From positions 1 through 49,135 of the forward strand of contig ONIG01000013.1 in the NCBI GenBank assembly GCA_900317855.1: a DNA stretch of 49,135 nt. Direction: 5' to 3'. The notes under the pieces are model-generated. The model searched no databases and was not told where the DNA came from. It worked only from the letters and a program-made list of their open reading frames with translations. Below, one piece after another: positions 7,693 through 14,811 of this stretch; position 1 is the first letter of the stretch, and each line of letters starts with the position of its first letter. The translations under genes and the position numbers were made by a program. Origin of the DNA: an uncultured Eubacteriales bacterium (GTDB lineage Bacteria; Bacillota; Clostridia; Oscillospirales; Oscillospiraceae).

Positions 7693-7721
7693 ATTATACT
7701 GTATGATTCCACTATGGTCAA
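7693..7721 (-). promoter_or_regulatory. Promoter of the GT4-CsaB operon
   Basis: Minus strand TTGACC (complement of 7716-7721), 17-bp spacer, TATAAT (complement of 7693-7698). It faces the plus-strand promoter at 7608-7636, so the two 5' leaders are antisense to each other. Confidence 0.8.
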
Positions 7722-7737
7722 GTTTTGGAGGCCCGCA

Positions 7738-8901
7738 ATGACGAAAATTTATCTGATCCGGCACGCGGAAGCGGAGGGCAACCTCTACCGCCGCATCCAG
7801 GGGCACTGGGACGGGAGCATCACCCCGCTCGGCCTGCAGCAGATCGACGCGCTCGCGCAGCGGTTCCGCCGCGAGCACATTGACGCGCTCTACTGCAGCA
7901 ACCTGTCACGCGCACGCGCAACGGCCGAGGCGATCACGCGCTATCATGACATTCCGGCCGTGGCCACGCCGCGCCTGGCGGAGATCTGCATGGGCGTGTG
8001 GGAGGGCCGCGCCTGGGGCGACGTGGAGCACGAATTCCCGGAGCAGATGCGCTATTTCAACACCGACCCCGACCGCTGGTCCGTGCCCGGGTGCGAGCCG
8101 ATCCGCGACGTGCAAAAGCGCATGAAGCGCGCCATCTCCGACCTCGCCGCGCGGCACGACGGGCAGACCATCGCCCTCGTAAGCCACGGCATGGCCATCC
8201 GCGCCTATCTGTGCACGGTGCTGGGCATCCCGAACAGCGAGATGGCCACCCTGCCCTACGGCGACAACACGTCCGTGAGCCTGCTGCTCGTCGACGGGGA
8301 GCACACGACCGTGGAATATTATAACGACAACCGCCACCTCCCGCCTGCGCTGAGCACCTTCGGCCGCCAAACCTGGTGGCGCGGCAGCGGCAGCGGCGCG
8401 GAAAATCTGCGCTATGAGCCGCTGCGCTTCCCGCACGACGAGGCGTTTTACCTCCAGTGCTACCGGGACGCGTGGCGCAACGTGCACGACACGGACGAGG
8501 GCTTCGTGCCCGAGCTCTATGCCCGCAGCGCCGCCCGCCACGCGCAGGAGCACCCCGGCTCGGTCGTGCGCGTCCTGAGCGGGGACCGCGTGGTCGGCCT
8601 CGTCGAGCTCGACCCCGGGCGCGACGAGCAATCCGGCTGCGGCTGGATCAGCCTGCTGTACATGCTGCCGGAGTACCGCGGCCGCGGCTGGGCCATCCAG
8701 CTGCTGGGCTACGCGTTCTGGTTTTATGAAAATCACGACCGCACGGCCGTGCGCCTGCACGTGTCGGAAAACAATGCCCGGGCCATCACGTTCTACCAAC
8801 GCAGCGGCTTCGTGCAGATCGGGCGCGACCCCGGCGTGCGCGCGCACCTGCTGCTCATGGGCCGGCTCATCCACAGGACGGTGACGCATGGAACGGTGTG
8901 A
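7738..8901 (+). CDS. Histidine phosphatase (phosphoglycerate mutase-like) fused to a GNAT acetyltransferase
   Basis: A 387-residue fusion. Residues about 1-200 are a histidine phosphatase domain: LIRHAEAEGN carries the catalytic His (with RHA in place of the common RHG), LYCSNLSRARATAEAI, and LVSHGMAIRAYL carries the second His. Residues about 230-385 are a GNAT N-acetyltransferase: YMLPEYRGRGWAIQLLGYA is the acetyl-CoA loop and RLHVSENNARAITFYQRSGF the C-terminal signature. Substrates are unknown; the fusion suggests sequential or regulatory modification of a phosphorylated small molecule. ATG 7738 has GGAGG 8 bases upstream. It overlaps ygiQ by 14 bases, so the two are co-translated. Confidence 0.9.
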   Translation: MTKIYLIRHAEAEGNLYRRIQGHWDGSITPLGLQQIDALAQRFRREHIDALYCSNLSRARATAEAITRYHDIPAVATPRLAEICMGVWEGRAWGDVEHEFPEQMRYFNTDPDRWSVPGCEPIRDVQKRMKRAISDLAARHDGQTIALVSHGMAIRAYLCTVLGIPNSEMATLPYGDNTSVSLLLVDGEHTTVEYYNDNRHLPPALSTFGRQTWWRGSGSGAENLRYEPLRFPHDEAFYLQCYRDAWRNVHDTDEGFVPELYARSAARHAQEHPGSVVRVLSGDRVVGLVELDPGRDEQSGCGWISLLYMLPEYRGRGWAIQLLGYAFWFYENHDRTAVRLHVSENNARAITFYQRSGFVQIGRDPGVRAHLLLMGRLIHRTVTHGTV

Positions 8902-10924
8902 TTTCCTGCCCGTCTCCGCCGAGGAGATGCACGAGCGCGGCTGGTGGTGGTACGATGCGCTCGTCGTCGGCGGCGACGCATATGTCGATCACCCGAGCTT
9001 CGGCACGGCGGTCATCAGCCGCGTGCTCGAGGCCGAGGGCCTGCGCGTGGCCGTGCTCGCGCAGCCGGACTGGCACGACGCGGAGGCCTTCCGCGCCATG
9101 GGCCGGCCGCGGCTGGGCGTGTTCATCGGCGCGGGCAATCTCGACTCCATGGTCGCGCACTACACGGCGGCCAAGCGCCGCCGCAGCGAGGATTTTTACT
9201 CCCCCGGCAAGCGCACCGGCTGCCGGCCCGACCGCGCGGCCATCGTCTACTGCAACCGCGCGCGCGAAGCCTTCGGCCCCGACATGCCGATCATTCTCGG
9301 CTCGCTCGAGGCGAGCCTGCGTCGCTTCGCACACTACGACTACTGGGACGATTCCGTCCGCCGCGCCATCCTCTTCGACGCCCCGGCCGACCTGCTGGTC
9401 TACGGCATGGGCGAGGCAGCGACGATCGAGATCGCCCGCCGCCTGAAGAAAAAACAGTCTGTGCGCACGATGACGGACATCCCCGGCACGGGCTACATCA
9501 CGCGTGACCCCTCCGTGTGCAAATTTGACCACATCACGCTCCCGTCGTTCGAGGACGTGCGCGACGATAAGCGCCTCTATGCCGAGGCCACGCGCACCGA
9601 GTACGCCGAGCACGACCCCATCCGCGGCCGCGCCATGATCCAGCCGTGCGAGGGGCGCTATCTGATCATCAACCCGCCCGCCATGCCGCTCGACACGAAG
9701 GAGCTCGACCGCGTGGCCGAGCTGCCCTATACACGCGAGTGGCACCCCATGTACGAGCCGCTCGGCGGCGTGCCCGCGATCGAGGAGGTGCGCTTCAGCG
9801 TGATCCACAACCGCGGCTGCTTCGGCGGGTGCAATTTCTGCGCGCTGGCGTTCCACCAGGGCCGCATGATCACGAGCCGCAGCCACGCGAGCGTCATCCG
9901 CGAGGTCGAGGCCATGACGCACCACCCGCTCTGGAAGGGGTACGTGTCCGATGTCGGCGGCCCGTCGGCAAACTTCCGCCACCCGTCGTGCCGCCAGCAG
10001 CTGGAGCGCGGCATGTGCCCGAACCGCCTGTGCCTCGCGCCGACGCCGTGCCCGAATATCGACGCCGACCACTCGGACTATCTCGCCCTGCTGCGCAAGC
10101 TGCGCCAGATCCCCGGCGTGAAGAAGGTGTTCGTGCGCAGCGGCATCCGCTATGACTACATGCTCTGCGACGATAACGACGCGTTCTTCCGCGAACTCGT
10201 GCGCTACCACATCTCCGGCCAGCTCAAGGTCGCGCCCGAGCACTGCATCGACACCGTGCTCGACTATATGGGCAAGCCCCACATCGGCACGTACGAGCGC
10301 TTCATGGACGAATACCGCCAGCTCAACCACAAGTATGATAAGGAACAGTACGTCGTGCCGTACCTCATGAGCTCGCACCCCGGCAGCACGCTCGCCGACG
10401 CCGTGGCCCTCGCGGAGTATCTCAACCGCCGCGGCCGCCAGCCCGAGCAGGTGCAGGATTTTTACCCCACCCCCGGCACGATCAGCACGTGCATGTACCA
10501 CACCGGCATCGACCCGCGCACGATGCAGCCGGTCTACGTCGCCAAGACGCCGCATGAAAAGGACATGCAGCGCGCGCTGCTGCAGTGGCGTCGGCCGGAC
10601 AAGCGCCGGCTCGTGATTCAGGCGCTGCACGAGGCCGGGCGCGAGGATCTGATCGGCTTCGGCAAAGACTGTCTCGTCCGCCCGATGGCCGACCGGCGCA
10701 AACCCGCCAAGCCCGCCGAACCCCAGCCGCCCCAGCGCAAATACGGCAAGGTCTACGGCGGCGGCAAAAAGCCCGCGTCCGCCCGCGCCGCGCAGAGCGG
10801 CAGGGCCGGAAAGCCCGGCAAATCCGGCAAGCCCGGCCAGGCCGGAAAATCCGCCAAGCCGGGCGCGCCCCGCTCCGGCGGCAGGGGCACGCAGCCCCCG
10901 CGCGGGAAAGGCGGCCGCCGATGA
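8888..10924 (+). CDS. ygiQ: YgiQ family radical SAM protein
   Basis: A 678-residue protein opening with FLPVSAEEMHERGWWWYDAL and GDAYVDHPSFGTAVISRVLE, the strongly conserved YgiQ (UPF0313) N-terminal domain. The radical SAM motif is CFGGCNFC with Cys311, Cys315 and Cys318, which bind the [4Fe-4S] cluster. The C-terminus is a low-complexity basic tail rich in Lys/Gly/Pro, possibly nucleic-acid-binding. The family's reaction is not established. The start overlaps the phosphatase-GNAT gene and the stop overlaps the next ATG, so it is in the middle of a tightly packed operon. Full length for the family. Confidence 0.95.
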   Translation: MERCDFLPVSAEEMHERGWWWYDALVVGGDAYVDHPSFGTAVISRVLEAEGLRVAVLAQPDWHDAEAFRAMGRPRLGVFIGAGNLDSMVAHYTAAKRRRSEDFYSPGKRTGCRPDRAAIVYCNRAREAFGPDMPIILGSLEASLRRFAHYDYWDDSVRRAILFDAPADLLVYGMGEAATIEIARRLKKKQSVRTMTDIPGTGYITRDPSVCKFDHITLPSFEDVRDDKRLYAEATRTEYAEHDPIRGRAMIQPCEGRYLIINPPAMPLDTKELDRVAELPYTREWHPMYEPLGGVPAIEEVRFSVIHNRGCFGGCNFCALAFHQGRMITSRSHASVIREVEAMTHHPLWKGYVSDVGGPSANFRHPSCRQQLERGMCPNRLCLAPTPCPNIDADHSDYLALLRKLRQIPGVKKVFVRSGIRYDYMLCDDNDAFFRELVRYHISGQLKVAPEHCIDTVLDYMGKPHIGTYERFMDEYRQLNHKYDKEQYVVPYLMSSHPGSTLADAVALAEYLNRRGRQPEQVQDFYPTPGTISTCMYHTGIDPRTMQPVYVAKTPHEKDMQRALLQWRRPDKRRLVIQALHEAGREDLIGFGKDCLVRPMADRRKPAKPAEPQPPQRKYGKVYGGGKKPASARAAQSGRAGKPGKSGKPGQAGKSAKPGAPRSGGRGTQPPRGKGGRR

Positions 10925-11199
10925 GCTATCTCTTCCTTTACCTCGCCGCCATCAACGTCATCGCCTTCGCCGCCATGGGCATCGACAAGGCGAAGGCCCG
11001 CGCAGGCAAGTGGCGCATCGCGGAGGGCACGCTCTTCGCCCTCGCCGCGCTCGGCGGGGCGCTCGGCGGCACGCTGGGCATGCGCGTGTTCCACCACAAG
11101 ACGAAACACAAGGAATTTCGCTTCGGCTTTCCCGCGCTGCTGTGCCTGCAGTGCGCGGCCGTGGTGTATCTCATCTTACTTTGGAAGCAGGTGCTCTGA
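10921..11199 (+). CDS. DUF1294 small membrane protein
   Basis: A 92-residue protein with the DUF1294 pattern: an N-terminal helix (LFLYLAAINVIAFAAMGIDKAKA), the conserved RIAEGTLFALAALGGALGG segment, the MRVFHHKTKH stretch and a final hydrophobic helix. About three membrane segments. Its ATG overlaps the ygiQ TGA. Function unknown in the family. Confidence 0.9.
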   Translation: MSYLFLYLAAINVIAFAAMGIDKAKARAGKWRIAEGTLFALAALGGALGGTLGMRVFHHKTKHKEFRFGFPALLCLQCAAVVYLILLWKQVL

Positions 11200-11200
11200 T

Positions 11201-11584
11201 ATGACTCCCACTCTACTCGCCTATCAAATCGACCCCGGAAAGCTCGGCAGAATGCAGGTCGTGTGCCTGCGGCTCGGCATCCGCGTGCAGGCGGTCGATC
11301 CGGCCGATTTCGGCCAGCCGGTCGGCGCGCTGGCCGGTGTGCTGCCGCGTGCGGCCGACGCCCCCGCCGCCCCGCTCCCGGGGGAGATGCTCGTCATGGC
11401 GCACTTCCGCCCCGGCATGCTCGAGGGGATGCTGCAGGGCTTTCGCGCCGCGCACATCCCGCCCGTCGCGCTCAAGGCCATGCTGACGGACACGAACGCC
11501 GCCTGGACGGCCCCCGCACTCTATGCCGAGATCGCCAAGGAGCACGCCGCCATGCACAGCGGCGGCCGCGCGCACAAGGCGTAA
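11201..11584 (+). CDS. DUF3783 domain-containing protein
   Basis: A 127-residue soluble protein. The C-terminal half (PVALKAMLTDTNAAWTAPAL and the LYAEIAKEH that follows) matches the DUF3783 family, which recurs in Clostridia as a last gene of small operons. One base separates the DUF1294 stop from this ATG. Function unknown. It is probably the last gene of the operon; no clear hairpin terminator follows, only an A-rich run at 11583-11590. Confidence 0.8.
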   Translation: MTPTLLAYQIDPGKLGRMQVVCLRLGIRVQAVDPADFGQPVGALAGVLPRAADAPAAPLPGEMLVMAHFRPGMLEGMLQGFRAAHIPPVALKAMLTDTNAAWTAPALYAEIAKEHAAMHSGGRAHKA

Positions 11585-11616
11585 AAAAAATTTCGCGATT
11601 TACAGCAAAACACCGA

Positions 11617-11645
11617 TTGACAAGCACCCGCGCCTGTACTATGCT
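11617..11645 (+). promoter_or_regulatory. Promoter of the EamA transporter gene
   Basis: Consensus TTGACA at 11617-11622, 17-bp spacer, TATGCT at 11640-11645. It leaves a leader of about 85 bases containing the hairpin at 11670-11696. Confidence 0.75.
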
Positions 11646-11669
11646 ATGGGCACGGGTGCGCACCTACCG

Positions 11670-11701
11670 GCAGTCAGGCGAGGAAAGTCTGACTGCTTTT
11701 G
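11670..11701 (+). promoter_or_regulatory. Leader hairpin with T run (possible attenuator) before the EamA transporter
   Basis: GCAGTCAG at 11670-11677 pairs with CTGACTGC at 11689-11696, followed by TTTTG. A second small palindrome, GGTGCGCACC, lies at about 11656-11665. Hairpin plus T run between a promoter and a coding start suggests transcription attenuation. No known riboswitch class was recognised. Confidence 0.45.
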
Positions 11702-11735
11702 TATTTGCCGCCGACATTGCCAAGGGGTTCCCGCT

Positions 11736-12656
11736 ATGAAACACAATCAGATCCGTCAAGTCGTTTTCCCGATCCTGGCCGCGCTCATCTGGGGCACTGC
11801 CTTCGTCGCGCAGGACGTCTGCGCCGACACGATCGGCACATTCACCTTCAACGCCGTGCGCTATTTCATCGCCGTACTCGCGCTGCTGGTGCTCATCGCA
11901 GTGCTGAATGCCACGCGCAAGGACCGCCCGCAGCCCACGGAGGCGGAAAAACGCGCCGGACGCAAACAGCTCTGGCTCGGCGGCTTTTGCTGCGGCACGG
12001 CGCTGGCCATCGCCTCGAACTTCCAGCAGGCCGGCATCGCCGCCGGGACGGATGCCGGAAAGGCGGGCTTTCTCACGGCGCTGTACGTGGTGCTCGTGCC
12101 GGTGTTCGGCCTGTTTTTCAAGCGCAAGGTCAGCCTGCCGGTGTGGGTCGCGGTCGCGCTGTCGGTCGTGTCTCTGTACCTGCTGTGCATCAAGGGCAGC
12201 TTCCGCCTCGCCGCGGGCGACCTGCTCGTGCTCGTGTGCGCGGTGTGCTTTGCCGTGCACATTCTGGTCATCGACCACTTCGGCGCAACGTGCGACGGGG
12301 TGAAGCTCAGCTGCGTGCAGTTTCTGTTCGCGGCGCTGTGGTCGGCCGTCTGCATCCCGTTTTTCGAGCATGTGGATGCCGCCGCTCTGCTCTCGTGCGC
12401 GCTGCCGCTGCTGTATGTGGGCGTATTCTCGTGCGGCGTGGGCTACACGCTGCAGATCCTCGCACAGAAGGACTCCAACCCCACGGTCGTCACCATCCTG
12501 CTGAGTCTCGAGAGCGTGTTCGCCGTCATCGCGGGCGCGATCATCCTGCACCAGAGCATGACCCCGCGCGAATACCTCGGCTGCGCACTGATGTTCCTCG
12601 CCGTCGTCCTCGCGCAGATCCCGCTGCCGGCCAAGACCGCCCGCGCGGAACAATAA
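11736..12656 (+). CDS. EamA/DMT family transporter
   Basis: A 306-residue protein with about ten hydrophobic helices arranged as two EamA repeats. The first starts VVFPILAALIWGTAFVAQD, and the second begins around residue 155. The N-terminal LIWGTAFVAQ and the C-terminal ESVFAVIAGAIILHQ are typical of bacterial EamA (drug/metabolite exporter) proteins. Substrate unknown. ATG 11736 has AAGGGG about 9 bases upstream. Its neighbour is the aconitase X operon, but that has its own promoter, so a functional link is not shown. Confidence 0.9.
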   Translation: MKHNQIRQVVFPILAALIWGTAFVAQDVCADTIGTFTFNAVRYFIAVLALLVLIAVLNATRKDRPQPTEAEKRAGRKQLWLGGFCCGTALAIASNFQQAGIAAGTDAGKAGFLTALYVVLVPVFGLFFKRKVSLPVWVAVALSVVSLYLLCIKGSFRLAAGDLLVLVCAVCFAVHILVIDHFGATCDGVKLSCVQFLFAALWSAVCIPFFEHVDAAALLSCALPLLYVGVFSCGVGYTLQILAQKDSNPTVVTILLSLESVFAVIAGAIILHQSMTPREYLGCALMFLAVVLAQIPLPAKTARAEQ

Positions 12657-12658
12657 GC

Positions 12659-12686
12659 AAAAACCCCGCCGGGCGGCGGGGTTTTT
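12659..12686 (+). terminator. Terminator after the EamA transporter gene
   Basis: AAAAACCCCGCC at 12659-12670 pairs with GGCGGGGTTTTT at 12675-12686, loop GGGC. Confidence 0.93.
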
Positions 12687-12717
12687 CCCATCCTGCCCAC
12701 TTGTGCGCAAATGCCCC

Positions 12718-12746
12718 TTGCATTTTTGCCCAAATTGGGCTATAAT
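12718..12746 (+). promoter_or_regulatory. Promoter of the aconitase X operon with a palindrome in its spacer
   Basis: TTGCAT at 12718-12723, 17-bp spacer, consensus TATAAT at 12741-12746. The spacer ends in a perfect palindrome GCCCAA-A-TTGGGC at 12728-12740, placed between the two boxes where a bound repressor would block RNA polymerase. The regulator is unknown. Confidence 0.75.
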
Positions 12747-12795
12747 TTCGTCAAGAAATTCACAGAAAATGAGTTCACAAGGAGGTCGATTCCCC

Positions 12796-14070
12796 ATGAA
12801 ACTGACACCCGAACAGCAGGCCGTGCTCGACGGCAGCAAGGGCGAAGTCATGGCCAAGGTCATGAAAACGCTCGTCATGTACGGCGACGCCTTCGGCGCG
12901 GAAAAGATGGTGCCCGTCACGAGCACCTACGGCCACACGGTCATCAGCTTCGGCATCAACGCCATGAAGCCGGTCTACGACCTGTATGACCAGCTGATCG
13001 AAGCCGGCGCGTTTTCCGAGCAGAAATTCACCGCCGACCCGCTCCCGCTCGACAAGAACGTCCCCTCGAACCCGCTGCAGGACCTGGTGTTCCACCAGTT
13101 CATGTATAAGCAGCAGGCGCGCTACGAGGCCCAGCTCAAAAAGCTCGGCATCCTCAGCGACAAGGACTACACCTGCACCTGCTACCTCGACGAGGTGGGC
13201 AACAAGCCCAAGCAGGGCGAGGTGCTCTCGTGGGCGGAGTCGTCCGCCGTGGTGTACGCCAACAGCGTGCTCGGCGCGCGCTGCAACCGCAACTCCGGCA
13301 TGATCGAGCTCATGGGCTCCATCGCGGGCTGCGTGCCGTATTTCGGCTTCCTGACCGACGACGGACGCAAGGCTGACTGGATCGTCGAGGTGCGCACAAC
13401 GAAAAAGCCCGAGCCGCAGCTGCTCGGCTCCGCCATCGGCATGAAGGTCATGGAAAAGGTGCCGTATGTCAAGGGGCTCGACCAGTGGATCGGCACGGAG
13501 ATCAACGAGGACGCCATTGCGTATCTCAAGGACTTCGGCGCGGCCACCGCGTCCAACGGCGCCGTGGGCCTGTACCACATCGAGCACCTCACGCCCGAGG
13601 CCGTGCAGCAGGGCGAGGCACTCATCCGCGACGGTGCGCCGGTGTACGTCATCGACGACGCGGAGCTCCAGCGCGTGCGCGAGAGCTATCCGTGCGTGTG
13701 GAAGAACCTCAACGCCAAGCCGAAGCTGTGCTTCATGGGCTGCCCGCACATGACGCTCCACCAGCTCATCGACACGACCGAGCGCGTCGAGGCCAGCCTC
13801 CGGGCGCATGGCCAGCGCAAGGTCTGCATCCCGACGGTGTTCACCGCCGCACCCGGCGTCATCGAGGAATTTGAAAAGACAGAGTACGCACCCCGCCTGC
13901 GCAACACCGGCGTCGTGCTCAGCTACATCTGCCCGCTCATGTACATGAACAACCCGCTCAGCAAAGCCATGCCCGTCATCACCTCGTCGAACAAGCTGCG
14001 CACGTACACGACCGCGCGCTACTACACCGAGGAAGAGATCATCACCATGATTACGAAGGGGGCCAACTAA
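12796..14070 (+). CDS. Aconitase X (AcnX), large catalytic subunit
   Basis: A 424-residue member of the AcnX/DUF521 family. Diagnostic stretches: CTCYLDEVGNKPKQGEVLSW, WAESSAVVYANSVLGARCN, the C-terminal LCFMGCPHMTLHQL, and final Cys/Gly-rich motifs. Characterised AcnX proteins include cis-3-hydroxy-L-proline dehydratase in bacteria and phosphomevalonate dehydratase in archaea; the substrate here cannot be told from sequence. Like the two-subunit forms, the small 'swivel' subunit is encoded by the next gene. ATG 12796 follows AAGGAGG by 9 bases; the open frame continues upstream but has no other ribosome binding site. Confidence 0.9.
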   Translation: MKLTPEQQAVLDGSKGEVMAKVMKTLVMYGDAFGAEKMVPVTSTYGHTVISFGINAMKPVYDLYDQLIEAGAFSEQKFTADPLPLDKNVPSNPLQDLVFHQFMYKQQARYEAQLKKLGILSDKDYTCTCYLDEVGNKPKQGEVLSWAESSAVVYANSVLGARCNRNSGMIELMGSIAGCVPYFGFLTDDGRKADWIVEVRTTKKPEPQLLGSAIGMKVMEKVPYVKGLDQWIGTEINEDAIAYLKDFGAATASNGAVGLYHIEHLTPEAVQQGEALIRDGAPVYVIDDAELQRVRESYPCVWKNLNAKPKLCFMGCPHMTLHQLIDTTERVEASLRAHGQRKVCIPTVFTAAPGVIEEFEKTEYAPRLRNTGVVLSYICPLMYMNNPLSKAMPVITSSNKLRTYTTARYYTEEEIITMITKGAN

Positions 14071-14071
14071 T

Positions 14072-14512
14072 ATGAAACAGTTTCAGGGTCGCGTCATCTG
14101 CCCCGGCACGTGCGAGGCGGAAGCCCTCGTGTCGCACGGCGGCTTCAACACGCTCGCCAGCTACCAGATGGCCTTGATGTTCCACGACAAGCAGGTCAAA
14201 TGCGGCGACCAGAACAACCCCGACCTGTATAAAAAGCCGATGATCGGCAAGGCCCTGTGCCTGCCGGAGACGATCGGCTCGACCACCGGCGGCATGGTGC
14301 TCTACACGGCCTGCGCCTCCGGGCAGCAGCCGGCGTGCATGCTCTTTTCCAAGCACATCGACTCGCTGGCGGCCTCGGGCGCGATCCTCGCGTCCGTGTG
14401 GACGGACGCCGACATGCCGGTCATCGACTGCCTGGGCGACGAATTTCTCGCCGCCGTGCAGACGGGGCAGACCGTGCGCGTGCTCGACGGCGGCGTCGTC
14501 GAGGTGGCGTAA
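14072..14512 (+). CDS. Aconitase X small (swivel) subunit, DUF126
   Basis: A 146-residue protein of the DUF126 family, the swivel domain that closes over the AcnX active site. The pattern GKALCLPETIGSTTGG, the FSKHIDSLAASGAI region and TGQTVRVLDGGVVEV at the end are typical. It begins one base after the large-subunit stop, with an AAGGGGG ribosome binding site inside the end of that gene. It forms a heterodimer with the large subunit in characterised cases. Terminated by a strong palindrome. Confidence 0.9.
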   Translation: MKQFQGRVICPGTCEAEALVSHGGFNTLASYQMALMFHDKQVKCGDQNNPDLYKKPMIGKALCLPETIGSTTGGMVLYTACASGQQPACMLFSKHIDSLAASGAILASVWTDADMPVIDCLGDEFLAAVQTGQTVRVLDGGVVEVA

Positions 14513-14528
14513 CACTTTTGCAGAAATG

Positions 14529-14562
14529 AAACGGGGCTGACCGGCCGGTCAGCCCCGTTTTT
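14529..14562 (+). terminator. Terminator after the aconitase X operon
   Basis: AAACGGGGCTGACCGG at 14529-14544 is directly followed by its perfect complement at 14545-14560, then TT. Tight GGCC loop. Confidence 0.9.
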
Positions 14563-14599
14563 GCACCATGCGTCGGAAGTCATTTCATCGAGGCGCAAA

Positions 14600-14712
14600 T
14601 AATGCATCATTCCAAGATATCTGAGCCGCAGGGGAGCCCGAGGGGGCAAGGCCCGCTTCGGATGAGATCATGCATCGCCCCTGGCGATGCCTTCTCCTTG
14701 AGGAGAAGGCTT
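14600..14712. repeat. Hairpin-rich intergenic sequence, probably a dispersed-repeat remnant
   Basis: Noncoding stretch between the aconitase X terminator and the next promoter. It contains GCATCG/CGATGC (14672-14677 with 14685-14690) and an adjoining stem GCCTTCTCCT/AGGAGAAGGC (14689-14698 with 14701-14710). Similar CCTTCTCC...GGAGAAGG hairpins are common intergenic repeats in Oscillospiraceae genomes, from memory. No second copy lies in this window. Confidence 0.4.
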
Positions 14713-14750
14713 TCAACGCCCTTCAGCGCTGCCCCACCGCAGCCCGCGCA

Positions 14751-14779
14751 TTGTCTTTTCCCGCCGCGCGTGCTACAAT
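14751..14779 (+). promoter_or_regulatory. Promoter of the PIG-V-like glycosyltransferase gene
   Basis: TTGTCT at 14751-14756, 17-bp spacer, TACAAT at 14774-14779, giving a leader of about 25 bases. Confidence 0.7.
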
Positions 14780-14811
14780 TTAGTATTCCCGTTTCGTCAG
14801 GAGGTGCCGCC

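Noticed and set aside
11678..11692. GAGGAAAGTC, resembling the conserved 5' element of RNase P RNA
   Set aside because: No other RNase P regions follow in the next 50 bases before the transporter ATG. The match lies in the loop and arm of a small hairpin.
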